51,213 nucleotides of DNA, from positions 1-51,213 of the forward strand of contig QMIW01000057.1 in the NCBI GenBank assembly GCA_024434165.1. The letters run 5' to 3'. Numbering within the stretch: the first letter of the stretch is position 1; each line of letters opens with the position of its first letter. Position numbers and translations under genes: made by a program. Below, one piece after another: positions 7,903 through 15,991 of the stretch. This DNA comes from Chloroflexota bacterium (GTDB taxonomy: Bacteria > Chloroflexota > Anaerolineae > Anaerolineales > Villigracilaceae). The notes beneath the pieces were generated by a model. It worked only from the letters and a program-made list of their open reading frames with translations. It did no database searches and was not told where the DNA came from.

Positions 7903-8430
7903 ATGACATCAAGAATCAAACATTTCCCTGGCACATCCCTCCACGAGAGCGATTTCGACGAGGGCAAGGTGCTGTTCGTCCACGATGAACTGAAAGCCAA
8001 CTACGCCTGGGACGCGGGCATCGGCATTGGCTCGTATCTCGCAGGACTCAAGCGCGGCGTCATCCTCGGCTCATATTGCGCGCACTGCCGCAAAACCGTC
8101 GTCCCGCCGCGTGTAGTCTGCGAGTGGTGCTTCCATCCGATGAGCGAGTATGTCCCCGTGAAGGATACAGGCACGGTCAATACCTTTTCGCTCTGCTACG
8201 TGACCTGGGACGTACAGCGCATCACCGAGCCTGAGATTCCCGCCGTCATCATGCTCGACGGCGCGTCCGCGCTGAGCGAGTCGTCTGTGGTCATGGGCGG
8301 CATTCTGCATAAACTTGGCGAAGTGGATCCGCAGAAGGTTCACATTGGCATGCACGTGCAGGCGGTGTGGAAGCCCGAGTCCGAACGCGAAGGCGCGATC
8401 ACGGACATTCTTTACTTTAAACCGATTTAA
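7903..8430 (+). CDS. DUF35 zinc-ribbon/OB-fold protein, thiolase partner 1
   Basis: A 175-residue acyl-CoA-binding-type accessory protein. A zinc ribbon is formed by C59, C62, C73 and C76 (CAHC and CEWC), followed by the DUF35 OB-fold with its usual ending before ILYFKPI. I chose ATG 7903 because AAGGAG lies seven bases upstream; the in-frame ATG at 7888 falls inside the period-7 array. DUF35 proteins bridge thiolase-like subunits and bind the CoA moiety. The N-terminal 50 residues are an extra segment of unknown role. Confidence 0.8.
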   Translation: MTSRIKHFPGTSLHESDFDEGKVLFVHDELKANYAWDAGIGIGSYLAGLKRGVILGSYCAHCRKTVVPPRVVCEWCFHPMSEYVPVKDTGTVNTFSLCYVTWDVQRITEPEIPAVIMLDGASALSESSVVMGGILHKLGEVDPQKVHIGMHVQAVWKPESEREGAITDILYFKPI

Positions 8431-8492
8431 ACACAAAGGACACTAAGAACACAAAGGAAAACCTTTGTGTTCCTTCGTGGACTTCGTGTTTA
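8428..8492. repeat. Hairpin element with TAAACAC ends, family D
   Basis: Outer arms TAAACAC / GTGTTTA and a perfect inner stem AACACAAAGG / CCTTTGTGTT with an AAAA loop. It begins in the stop codon of the previous gene and ends at the ribosome site of the next. A second, longer member lies at 25190-25303. Confidence 0.8.
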
Positions 8493-8502
8493 GGAGAAAA
8501 TT

Positions 8503-8967
8503 ATGACCCTCCTCGAACGCGACAAACACGCCCCCGCCGCCTGGCACGGAAATCTCCCCGTCACCAGCCGTTACACCTACGGCATCGCTGGCGAAAAATT
8601 CTTCCGCGCGTTGAAAGACGAAGGCAGGATCATGGGGACGGTCTGCCCCAACTGCGGCTTGACCTACGTCCCCGCCGCCGCCTTCTGCGAACGCTGTCTC
8701 TCCGAACTGACTGAGTGGGTGGATGTCGGTCTCGTCGGCGAACTGCACACCTTCACCATCCTCTTCGTGGATTACGAGGGCAACCCGCTCGACGAGCCCG
8801 AACTGGTCGGCTTCGTCAAATTTGGCGATGGCGGCATCGTCCACAAACTGGAAGCCGAGCCTGACACACTGGCAATCGGCATGAAAATGGAAGCGGCGCT
8901 GAAACCCAAGTCCAAGCGTACAGGCTCGATTTTGGATATCGAACATTTCAAGCCAATCAAGACATAG
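8503..8967 (+). CDS. DUF35 zinc-ribbon/OB-fold protein, thiolase partner 2
   Basis: A 154-residue paralogue of the preceding gene. The zinc ribbon has C48, C51, C62 and C65 (CPNC and CERC), followed by the OB-fold (roughly 70-140) ending IEHFKPIKT. The ribosome site AGGAGA precedes ATG 8503. Two DUF35 genes after two thiolase-fold genes suggest matched pairs or one four-component complex. It is the last gene of the cluster; a hairpin terminator follows at 9094. Confidence 0.8.
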   Translation: MTLLERDKHAPAAWHGNLPVTSRYTYGIAGEKFFRALKDEGRIMGTVCPNCGLTYVPAAAFCERCLSELTEWVDVGLVGELHTFTILFVDYEGNPLDEPELVGFVKFGDGGIVHKLEAEPDTLAIGMKMEAALKPKSKRTGSILDIEHFKPIKT

Positions 8968-9089
8968 ATTGCAGTTTCGGCGCAGGGGCGGCTCGTTTGG
9001 GCAAAACAGGCAGCCACTCTGCAAGAAAGGGCCGCCCTGTGCCGGACATTTGGCAAAATATGTGTCGCCCCTGCCGCGTAACATGAGTT
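8968..9089. repeat. Palindromic element, family B, copy 2 (one end missing)
   Basis: Shares with 12185-12320 the right end GCGTAACATGAGTT (9076-9089), the internal AAGAAAGGG-CGCCCT motif and GCAGTTTC. The left inverted end is not visible next to the stop codon at 8967. Non-coding. Confidence 0.65.
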
Positions 9090-9093
9090 AACC

Positions 9094-9123
9094 AAAAAGA
9101 CGGCTTGTTCGAGCCGTCTTTCA
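9094..9123. terminator. Bidirectional terminator between convergent genes
   Basis: Ten-base perfect stem AAAGACGGCT / AGCCGTCTTT with A and T runs on either side. It can serve both the DUF35 gene (+) and the membrane gene ending at 9139 (-). Confidence 0.8.
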
Positions 9124-9138
9124 GTTCATAAAAGATGA

Positions 9139-9948
9139 TCACGGATAGGGAACCTTCAAGGCTCCCAACCGCTTCGCAAAATCCACTTTCAGTGACCGTA
9201 CCCGCAGCGGCGTCATGCCGATGACACATTCCTGCATGTCCGTGCCGCCGAATTCGAGCGGCAGTTTGTAGTAAAACATCGTATAACCGCCTTCATAATA
9301 GATGATGTCTCCGTTTTCAGGAGCGGCTGCGGCAGGGAGAAACTCCCAGGGTCGCGTGCCCGGCAGAATATCCTGGGAAATCAGGTTGAATCTTTGAAGA
9401 ACGAAAAGCGCAAAGTTGGGGGAATCGAAACCTTCTGCTTCCGAAAACCCGCCCGGATTCCAGGGGACGTCGCGGTATTGAATCTCCTGCAAATACAAAA
9501 GCATCTCGACTTGAACCGTGTAATCGCTCGAATATTCCTTCAAAACCGTTTCATCAATGCGGCATCCATATTCGGCGAACGCCTGCACCCGACTCAATTC
9601 CGACATGGCTTCCCCGATCTGCGCTGTGGCGGTCGCCAGTTGAGCGGTTGCCGTTGCCAGGGCTGAATTTGCCTGCGATACTTCAGTCTGCGCTGCTGCC
9701 AGCTCGGCTTGCGCCTGCGGCACCTCCGCTTGCAGGGCGGCAAAGTCCTGTTCCACTGCGGCAAGCTGACCGTTGGCGGCGGCGAGTTTCGCCTGCGCCT
9801 GGGCGATCTGCCAGGCGGTGTATGCCAGAAAAAGGAGGGCGAAGACGACGGGTATCCCGCTCAGCAACCAGGCCCGGCGGCGGGCGAGGCGCTCCCGTTC
9901 TTCGATCTTTTGGGATAGCGACTCCAGCTGTTCTTCTGAAAAACCCAT
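9139..9948 (-). CDS. Membrane-anchored coiled-coil protein with degenerate NlpC/P60-like domain
   Basis: A 269-residue protein with a short cytoplasmic N-terminus, one membrane helix (about 29-49), an Ala/Gln-rich coiled coil (about 50-118) and a C-terminal domain. The last domain recalls NlpC/P60: GFDSPNFALFVLQRF stands where a DCSGF motif is expected, and NGDIIYY where GDLVFF is expected. The catalytic Cys and His are not visible, so a non-enzymatic binding role is more likely. It follows the next gene by 12 bases, probably as one operon. The domain assignment is tentative. Confidence 0.6.
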   Translation of the reverse strand: MGFSEEQLESLSQKIEERERLARRRAWLLSGIPVVFALLFLAYTAWQIAQAQAKLAAANGQLAAVEQDFAALQAEVPQAQAELAAAQTEVSQANSALATATAQLATATAQIGEAMSELSRVQAFAEYGCRIDETVLKEYSSDYTVQVEMLLYLQEIQYRDVPWNPGGFSEAEGFDSPNFALFVLQRFNLISQDILPGTRPWEFLPAAAAPENGDIIYYEGGYTMFYYKLPLEFGGTDMQECVIGMTPLRVRSLKVDFAKRLGALKVPYP

Positions 9949-9960
9949 CTGCCACTCCTC

Positions 9961-10356
9961 TCAATTCAGGGCTGTTCGTTCGATGTATTTCCACATCAAC
10001 TCTTCGATTCGCTTTCGGGTGCGGATTTGTTCCGTTTTCGGAATCCCTTTCAGGTTTTTCAATTGCCCCCGAAGCGTCTCGAATCCCTGGATTTTTTCCT
10101 TGCGGTTGAGAATCTCCTTGATCTGAAACCCGCTCAACGACAGGACAAACGAACCGCCCACGCCGAACAGCCCTTTGAACACGTCGGGAAGGAGCGAAGC
10201 GCCGGGGGGCAGCCAGGCGGGGGAAAGAAATGCCAACGCAATAACGATCACCCCCAGGGTTACCAGCCCGGCGACAAAAAATACATAATATCGGATTGCC
10301 CTGCGTTGATTATGAATCAATTGATCCAGGAAATTCTCGCTGGTAAAAGCATCCAT
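9961..10356 (-). CDS. Small membrane protein with two membrane helices
   Basis: A 131-residue protein with two hydrophobic segments (about 21-45 and 55-80) and a basic C-terminal helical tail rich in Lys, Arg and Glu. No family recognised. I chose the start at 10356 because a sigma70-like promoter lies just upstream; the longer frame would run through that promoter. First gene of the two-gene operon with the coiled-coil protein. Confidence 0.65.
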   Translation of the reverse strand: MDAFTSENFLDQLIHNQRRAIRYYVFFVAGLVTLGVIVIALAFLSPAWLPPGASLLPDVFKGLFGVGGSFVLSLSGFQIKEILNRKEKIQGFETLRGQLKNLKGIPKTEQIRTRKRIEELMWKYIERTALN

Positions 10357-10375
10357 GGGGTAAAATCCTGTATTC

Positions 10376-10403
10376 AGTATAATCGTTACATAAAAAAAAT
10401 CAA
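10376..10403 (-). promoter_or_regulatory. Sigma70-like promoter of the minus-strand membrane operon
   Basis: On the minus strand TTGATT (10398-10403), 16 bases, TATACT (10376-10381), then 19 bases to the start codon at 10356. Confidence 0.6.
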
Positions 10404-10422
10404 CAGGATTTTTACCCGCGCC

Positions 10423-10471
10423 TTCCAATCCCCAATCCTCAACCTCCAGTCTCTAGTCTCCCATTTACCCT
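10423..10471. repeat. Exact period-7 array ending at the MCC beta start codon
   Basis: Seven consecutive units (TTCCAAT, CCCCAAT, then CTCCAGT, CTCTAGT) end one base before ATG 10473, leaving no recognisable ribosome site. Confidence 0.85.
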
Positions 10472-10472
10472 C

Positions 10473-12101
10473 ATGGAAACCCTTCCCACCTCCATCTCCC
10501 CCGACGACCCGCAATTTCTCGAAAACAAAAAACACAACCTTGCCCTCGTCCGCATCCTGCGCGAGCGGCTCGCCATCGCGCGGCAGGGCGGCGGGGAAAA
10601 ATACCGCAAACGTCACGAGGAGCAGGGCAAACTCTTCGTGCGCGAACGCATCGAACGCCTGCTCGACCCCGGCTCCCCCTTTCTCGAACTCTCGCCGCTT
10701 GCCGCGTTTGGCATGTACGACCTCGACGCACATTCCGCAGGCATCGTCACCGGCATCGGGCGCACCTCCAACCGCGAGGTGATGATCGTCGCCAACGACG
10801 CCACCGTCAAAGGCGGCTCGTATTTTCCCCTCACGGTCAAGAAACATTTGCGCGCCCAACAGATCGCCGAAGAGAATCATCTGCCCTGCTTGTATCTTGT
10901 GGATTCGGGCGGCGCGAACCTGCCGTTTCAGGATGAAGTCTTCCCGGACGCGCATCACTTCGGGCGCATCTTCTACAACCAGGCGCGCATGTCCGCAAAA
11001 AAAATTCCGCAGGTCGCAGCCGTCATGGGCAGCTGCACGGCGGGCGGCGCGTACGTTCCCGCCATGAGCGATGAGGCGGTCATTGTCAAAGGCGCAGGGA
11101 CGATCTTCCTGGGCGGACCTCCGCTGGTCAAAGCCGCCACCGGCGAGGATGTCACCGCCGAGGAACTTGGCGGCGCGGATGTCCACACGCGCAAATCGGG
11201 CGTGGCGGATCACTTCGCCGAGGATGATGACCATGCCATCGAAATCCTTCGTGCGATTGTGGAGGCCCTCCCGCGCGGGCACATGCGAACGCACTCGCAT
11301 CTTTCCGGACTGGAAGTTGCTCCACCCGAGGAGCCTTTGTACCCCGCCGACGAGTTGTACGGCATCCTGCCGCGCACCTTCAAAGAGACCTACGACGTCC
11401 GCGAGGTCATCGCCCGCATCGTGGATGGAAGCAAATTCCGCGAGTTCAAGTCGCGCTACGGCACGACGCTGGTCACCGGCTTCGCCCGCATTCACGGATA
11501 CCCCGTCGGCATCGTCGCCAACAACGGAGTCCTGTTCAGCGAGTCGGCGCTCAAAGGGACGCACTTCATCGAACTGTGCGACCAGCGCGGCATTCCCCTG
11601 CTCTTCCTGCAAAACATCACCGGCTTCATGGTCGGCAAGGACTACGAAAACAGCGGCATCGCCAAAGATGGCGCAAAGATGGTTCACGCCGTTGCCACCA
11701 CCCGCGTGCCGAAATTGACCCTCGTCATCGGCGGCTCGTTCGGCGCGGGCAACTACGCCATGGCGGGCCGCGCCTACGGCTCGCGTTTCCTGTGGATGTG
11801 GCCCAACGCCCGCATCTCCGTCATGGGCGGCGAACAAGCCGCGAACGTCCTGCTCACCATCAAGCAGGATCAACTCGCCCGCGAAGGCAAACCGCTCCTC
11901 ACCCCGGAAGAAGCGGAAGAGTTCAAACGCCCCCTGCTCGACAAATACGAACGCGAAGGCAGTCCCTACCACTCCACCGCCCGTCTCTGGGACGACGGCA
12001 TCATTGACCCGGCGGATACCCGGCAGGTTTTAGGTTTGGCGCTTTCGATTGTATTGAACGCGCCGAAGGAAGAAGGCGGGTTTGGGGTGTTTAGAATGTA
12101 G
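10473..12101 (+). CDS. mccB: Methylcrotonyl-CoA carboxylase beta (carboxyltransferase) subunit
   Basis: A 542-residue biotin-dependent carboxyltransferase, the length expected for the family. The signature blocks [47 protein letters not shown] and [19 protein letters not shown] match the methylcrotonyl-CoA type rather than propionyl- or acetyl-CoA types. It should transfer carboxyl from carboxybiotin to methylcrotonyl-CoA in leucine degradation. Geranyl-CoA carboxylase is a close alternative. The biotin carboxylase and carrier lie 2 kb downstream, separated by a broken gene and repeat elements. Confidence 0.9.
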   Translation: METLPTSISPDDPQFLENKKHNLALVRILRERLAIARQGGGEKYRKRHEEQGKLFVRERIERLLDPGSPFLELSPLAAFGMYDLDAHSAGIVTGIGRTSNREVMIVANDATVKGGSYFPLTVKKHLRAQQIAEENHLPCLYLVDSGGANLPFQDEVFPDAHHFGRIFYNQARMSAKKIPQVAAVMGSCTAGGAYVPAMSDEAVIVKGAGTIFLGGPPLVKAATGEDVTAEELGGADVHTRKSGVADHFAEDDDHAIEILRAIVEALPRGHMRTHSHLSGLEVAPPEEPLYPADELYGILPRTFKETYDVREVIARIVDGSKFREFKSRYGTTLVTGFARIHGYPVGIVANNGVLFSESALKGTHFIELCDQRGIPLLFLQNITGFMVGKDYENSGIAKDGAKMVHAVATTRVPKLTLVIGGSFGAGNYAMAGRAYGSRFLWMWPNARISVMGGEQAANVLLTIKQDQLAREGKPLLTPEEAEEFKRPLLDKYEREGSPYHSTARLWDDGIIDPADTRQVLGLALSIVLNAPKEEGGFGVFRM

Positions 12102-12103
12102 AT

Positions 12104-12138
12104 GACGATAGAAAGTGGAAAGTAGAAAGTGAGATGAG
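12104..12138. repeat. Exact period-7 array between mccB and a broken gene
   Basis: Five consecutive units (GACGATA, GAAAGTG, GAAAGTA, GAAAGTG and a drifted one) start after the stop at 12101 and end at the ATG at 12139. Confidence 0.85.
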
Positions 12139-12452
12139 ATGAATTATCAGGAATGGCTGAAGACAGTATCAGAGGAAATTACCCAACTCATGTTACGCAA
12201 ATTCACCAAAGGGGCAGCCCGCCAAGGCTGGACGCAGTTTCAATCAACAAGAAAGGGTCGCCCTTTGCGAAGAGTTTTCTAAAGAATGCAGTTGGGGCGC
12301 CCTGCCGCGTAACATCAGTTACCCAAGACCCGCTTTGGGGATTGGATGTTCACCGACCTGACTTATTCATTGCAGATATTACCTGGGATGAATCTGAAGT
12401 CGTTTCACATCGTATGAAGGTTCTCACACAAATCATCAAAATTCTTAAGTAG
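12139..12452 (+). pseudogene. Broken small gene, probable four-helix-bundle protein, split by a palindromic element
   Basis: The frame from ATG 12139 (MNYQEWLKTVSEEIT) is cut after 15-16 codons by a 136-bp element. The sequence ttaccca(a) occurs on both sides (12179 and 12319). Removing 140 bp joins the frame exactly to DPLWGLDVHRPDLFIAD and on to the TAG at 12450-12452, giving a 57-residue product. The start and end resemble the ends of the four-helix-bundle (23S rRNA intervening sequence) proteins common in this group, with the middle missing. The TAG is provided by a family A element, so the tail is probably lost too. Confidence 0.6.
12185..12320. repeat. Palindromic element, family B, copy 3, with target duplication
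   Basis: Ends AACTCATGTTACGC (12185-12198) and GCGTAACATCAGTT (12307-12320) are inverted copies with one mismatch. Flanking TTACCCA copies at 12179-12185 and 12319-12325 look like a 7-8 bp target duplication. No transposase inside, so it would need to move in trans. Confidence 0.75.
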
Positions 12453-12545
12453 TCGGTCGAAATAAATTTTACAAAAATACGCTCCCGGCGGCGTCCCCGC
12501 CGCCGAGGACGGCGGCATGAGCAGGAATTTGTTTTCTAAAAATCC
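12445..12545 (-). repeat. Palindromic MITE-like element, family A, copy 2
   Basis: The reverse complement of 12446-12542 is identical to 1-97. The terminal repeat at 12445-12458 supplies the TAG that ends the broken gene. The other end stops just before the ATG at 12546, and the outer left terminal repeat seen at 31873 is absent. Confidence 0.85.
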
Positions 12546-13028
12546 ATGTCCCACAAATCCTCTTCCCCCCACCGCTTCCTCGCACAACTTGCCGGTCACT
12601 GGCAAGGCTCATCCAAACTCTGGCTCGAGCCCGGTAAACTCGCCGGGGAATCGCCCATTGCCGGAACGATCCAACTCATCCTCGATGGGCGCTTCGCCCT
12701 CCTCCTCTACGAATCCTCCATCGAAGGCGAACCCCAGCACGGCATGTTCACCTTCGGTTACAACACCCTGCTCGACCGCTTCGAAGCCTCCTGGCTGGAT
12801 TCCTTCCACAACAACACCGCCATCATGTTCTGCACAGGCAGCCCGAAAGACAACGGCTTCTACGTCACCGGCAGTTACCCCGACCCCGGCGGCGGACCCG
12901 ATTGGGGCTGGCGCACCGAGGTGGAACTGACCGACCCCGACCATCTCCGCATCACCGCCTACAATATCATGCCGGACGGCGCCGAAGCGAAGGCAACCGA
13001 AGCGCTTTTGACAAAGGTGAAACCATGA
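12546..13028 (+). CDS. DUF1579-family protein
   Basis: A 160-residue cytoplasmic protein of the DUF1579 type: LAGHWQGSSKLWLEPG near the start, then a beta-rich lipocalin-like pattern with GTIQLILDGRFALLLYES and GMFTFGYN. The function of the family is unknown. It starts right at the edge of a repeat element, so its original upstream region may have been replaced. Its stop overlaps the next start (ATGA, 13025-13028). Confidence 0.7.
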   Translation: MSHKSSSPHRFLAQLAGHWQGSSKLWLEPGKLAGESPIAGTIQLILDGRFALLLYESSIEGEPQHGMFTFGYNTLLDRFEASWLDSFHNNTAIMFCTGSPKDNGFYVTGSYPDPGGGPDWGWRTEVELTDPDHLRITAYNIMPDGAEAKATEALLTKVKP

Positions 13029-14014
13029 AGATTCTCATCATCGGCGGCACACGCTTCCTCGGGCGGCACATCGTCAATTCCGTCCGCGTGCGCGGGCACG
13101 ACCTCACCCTTTTCAATCGCGGACAGACCAATCCCAGCCTGTTCCGCAAGGTCAAACGCTACCAGGGAGACCGGGAACGGGACCTGGACCAACTGCCGGG
13201 TCAGTGGGATGCGGTCATTGACACCTGCGGCTACCTCCCGCGCATCGTCAAAATATCCGCCGAAGCGTTGAAGGACAAGGTCGAGAAATATGTTTTCATC
13301 TCCAGCATTTCGGTCTATGCCGATTTCAGCAGGTTCGGAATCAAGGAGAGCGACCCCGTTGGAAAACTCGAAGACGAAACGGTGGAAGAGATCACCGGCG
13401 GGACGTATGGTCCATTGAAGGCGTTGTGCGAAAAAACGGTGCAGGATGTGTACGGGGTCAACTCGCTCATCATCCGTCCCGGTCTGATCGTCGGTCCGCA
13501 CGATCCGACCGACCGCTTCACGTATTGGGTGATGCGCACAGCGCGCGGCGGCGAAGTGCTCGCGCCCGATAAACCCGAAGCGCTTACGCAGTTCATTGAC
13601 GCGCGCGACCTTGCCGATTTCATTATCAATTTGATCGCAAACGACATGTCGGGCGTCTTCAACGTCACCGGACCCGAAACGCCGCTTTCGTTCGGCGCGC
13701 TGCTCGATACCTGCAAAATGGTCAGCAGCAGCAATGCGAGGTTTGTCTGGGCGCCGCTCGAGTTTCTCCAACGAAACAACGTTGCGCCGTGGAGCGACAT
13801 GCCCGCCTGGATGCCCGATGCAGGCGAAGACGCCGGCTTTACGCGCGTGGATGTTTCCAAAGCCGTCAAAGCCGGGCTGACGTATTCGTCCCTTGCCACC
13901 ACCATCAGGGACACGCTCGAATGGGCGGGCGAGCGTCCCGCCGATTACGAAATGAAAGCGGGCTTGAAACCCGAACGCGAAAAAGAATTGCTGGAGCTGC
14001 TGCGTGTTCAATAA
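13025..14014 (+). CDS. NAD-dependent epimerase/dehydratase (extended SDR)
   Basis: A 329-residue Rossmann protein beginning KILIIGGTRFLGRH, with the GGTRFLG variant of the nucleotide loop. An active-site YGPLK (Y-x3-K) follows a serine-rich SSISVY. It resembles the SDR subgroup of plant CSP41-like and bacterial isoflavone-reductase-like epimerases; the substrate is unknown. Start chosen at 13025 from the ATGA overlap. Its end overlaps the biotin carboxylase start by 11 bases, so it sits in the carboxylase operon without an obvious role there. Confidence 0.8.
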   Translation: MKILIIGGTRFLGRHIVNSVRVRGHDLTLFNRGQTNPSLFRKVKRYQGDRERDLDQLPGQWDAVIDTCGYLPRIVKISAEALKDKVEKYVFISSISVYADFSRFGIKESDPVGKLEDETVEEITGGTYGPLKALCEKTVQDVYGVNSLIIRPGLIVGPHDPTDRFTYWVMRTARGGEVLAPDKPEALTQFIDARDLADFIINLIANDMSGVFNVTGPETPLSFGALLDTCKMVSSSNARFVWAPLEFLQRNNVAPWSDMPAWMPDAGEDAGFTRVDVSKAVKAGLTYSSLATTIRDTLEWAGERPADYEMKAGLKPEREKELLELLRVQ

Positions 14015-15524
14015 GGTCCTCATCGCCAACCGCGGCGAGATCGCCATCCGCATCATGCGCGCCTGCCGCGAACTCGGAATCAAAACCGTTGCCGTCTATT
14101 CCGCAGCGGATAAAGATTCACCCCACGTCCAGTTTGCGGATGAAGCCGTGTTCCTCGGCGATGCCGCGCCCGGAGAATCCTATTTGAACGTGGATAAACT
14201 CGTCCGCGCCGCGCTCGACTCCCAGGCAGACGCCGTCCATCCAGGCTATGGATTCCTCTCGGAGAACGCCTCATTCGCCGCCGCAGTGGAATCTGCCGGG
14301 CTGACCTTCATCGGTCCCTCCGCCGATTCCATCCGCGCCATGGGCGATAAAGCCGAAGCGAAGATTCTGATGAAAAAAGCCGGCGTGCCGACCGTTCCCG
14401 GTTTTGAAGGTTTGGATTCGCTCGACGATTTCAAAAACGCCGCAAAGGAAATCGGCTATCCCGTTCTGGTCAAAGCCGCGGCGGGCGGCGGCGGCAAAGG
14501 GATGCGAATCGTCCACGAAGAAAGCGGGCTGAGCGAAGCGATTGAACTCGCAAAGCGCGAAGCGCAAAACGCCTTCGGCGACTCGCGCCTGCTGATCGAA
14601 AAATATCTTGCCGAGGCGCATCATATCGAAATTCAGGTCTTTGGCGACAAGCACGGCAACCTTGTGCATCTCTTCGAGCGCGAATGTTCCGTCCAGCGCC
14701 GGCACCAAAAGATCATCGAAGAATCCCCTTCTTCATTGCTTAGCCCAGAACTCCGCGCCAAGATGGGCGAAGCGGCGGTCAATGCGGCGATGGCGGTCGG
14801 ATATTACAACGCCGGAACCGTTGAATTCATCTTCGACCCCCGACCTTCGACTTTTGACCTTCAACCCTCCTTTTACTTTCTCGAAATGAACACCCGCCTG
14901 CAGGTGGAGCACCCCGTCACCGAACTCGTCGCCGGGCTCGACCTCGTCCAGTGGCAGATTCGCATCGCGGCGGGAGAAAAATTTCCCTTTGCACAAAGCG
15001 ACTTTCACCAGCACGGACACGCCATCGAGTGCCGCGTCTACGCCGAGGACCCCGCCGCCGGGTTTCTCCCCAGCACGGGCAAACTCCTGCAATTCATCCC
15101 GCCGCACGGACCGGGCATCCGCGTGGATTCGGGTTTTACCGCCGGAAGCGAAGTGACGCATTTCTACGACCCCCTGCTGGCGAAGTTGATTGTCCATGCC
15201 GAAAACCGCGATGCGGCGATCCAACGGATGCAAACCGCCCTGCGCGATTTCATCGTGCATGGTGTGGCAACCAACATTGACTTCATGCGCGCCGTGCTGG
15301 AGACGGAAGACTTTAGGCAGGGCAAAGTCTCCACGCGGTGGGTGGAGAAAAATATGGAGTCGGGCAGCCTGCTGCCGAATCTTCAAAAACGATCCGATGT
15401 CCATGCGTTGATTGCCGCCGCACTGGCAGACGTGGTCTTCGTGAGCGGGAAGGCACAGCCGGCGGTATCGAACGAGACCGATCCATTCAGCCCGTGGAAG
15501 CAGACGAACAACTACAGAATATGA
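14004..15524 (+). CDS. accC: Biotin carboxylase subunit of an acyl-CoA carboxylase
   Basis: A 506-residue ATP-grasp enzyme that carboxylates biotin with bicarbonate and ATP. KVLIANRGEIAIR opens the chain; AAAGGGGKGMR is the glycine-rich ATP loop; FERECSVQRRHQKIIEE, LEMNTRLQVEHPVTE and ECRVYAEDP are active-site blocks. The start is GTG 14004. With mccB and the separate carrier it would form a methylcrotonyl-CoA carboxylase; alpha subunits are usually fused to the carrier. Residues about 276-287 (PRPSTFDLQPS region) come from a period-7 repeat inserted just before the conserved LEMNTR block. Ends in an ATGA overlap with the carrier. Confidence 0.9.
   Translation: MFNKVLIANRGEIAIRIMRACRELGIKTVAVYSAADKDSPHVQFADEAVFLGDAAPGESYLNVDKLVRAALDSQADAVHPGYGFLSENASFAAAVESAGLTFIGPSADSIRAMGDKAEAKILMKKAGVPTVPGFEGLDSLDDFKNAAKEIGYPVLVKAAAGGGGKGMRIVHEESGLSEAIELAKREAQNAFGDSRLLIEKYLAEAHHIEIQVFGDKHGNLVHLFERECSVQRRHQKIIEESPSSLLSPELRAKMGEAAVNAAMAVGYYNAGTVEFIFDPRPSTFDLQPSFYFLEMNTRLQVEHPVTELVAGLDLVQWQIRIAAGEKFPFAQSDFHQHGHAIECRVYAEDPAAGFLPSTGKLLQFIPPHGPGIRVDSGFTAGSEVTHFYDPLLAKLIVHAENRDAAIQRMQTALRDFIVHGVATNIDFMRAVLETEDFRQGKVSTRWVEKNMESGSLLPNLQKRSDVHALIAAALADVVFVSGKAQPAVSNETDPFSPWKQTNNYRI
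14831..14865. repeat. Exact period-7 array inside accC
   Basis: Five consecutive units (CTTCGAC, CCCCGAC, CTTCGAC, TTTTGAC, CTTCAAC), close to the spacer units at 16585-16605. Read through in frame as a short insertion in the biotin carboxylase. Confidence 0.85.
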
Positions 15525-15991
15525 AAACCACCTTTGGCACACAAACCATTGAGATTAACCCGTCGGGCGATAATTTTATTGCCGTGTTGGACGGAAAAAC
15601 CATTCCGGTTCAGGTCCTGCGCGCGGAAAACGGAAAAATGGATCTGCTGATTGACGGTCAGCGGGTGACGGCGTATGTTTCGTCTGACCTGGCGAAGCGC
15701 TGGGTGACGGTGGACGGACAAACCATCGTGCTCACGAAAACGTCGGGCGCGAAACTGGGCGTCCGCCACGAACATGCCGGAGGGTTGACTGCCCCGATGC
15801 CGGGTCAGGTAAGAAGCGTTTCCGTCGGCGCGAGCGATGTCGTAAAGAAAGGTCAAACCCTGCTCACGCTGGAAGCGATGAAGATGGAAATCCGCATTCA
15901 GGCGCTGCGCGACGGCAAAGTCAAATCCGTTTTTGTTTCGCAGGGGCAGACGGTGGAACGCGAACAGATTTTGATCGAGATGGAGGATTGA
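15521..15991 (+). CDS. Biotin carboxyl carrier protein
   Basis: A 156-residue carrier. The C-terminal biotinyl domain (about 85-156) has LTAPMPGQV and the biotin motif EAMKM, with K121 as the biotin site. The N-terminal half resembles the linker/BT region of acyl-CoA carboxylase alpha subunits. It is coupled to accC by an ATGA overlap (15521-15524). The split of the usual MCC alpha chain into two genes is notable. Its TGA (15989-15991) once overlapped the maoC ATG; a displaced copy of that start remains at 15991. Confidence 0.9.
   Translation: MKTTFGTQTIEINPSGDNFIAVLDGKTIPVQVLRAENGKMDLLIDGQRVTAYVSSDLAKRWVTVDGQTIVLTKTSGAKLGVRHEHAGGLTAPMPGQVRSVSVGASDVVKKGQTLLTLEAMKMEIRIQALRDGKVKSVFVSQGQTVEREQILIEMED

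Noticed and set aside
12153-12452. A 99-codon frame as an independent gene
   Set aside because: It runs across the inserted palindromic element in an unrelated frame; the joined 57-residue frame explains both ends better.
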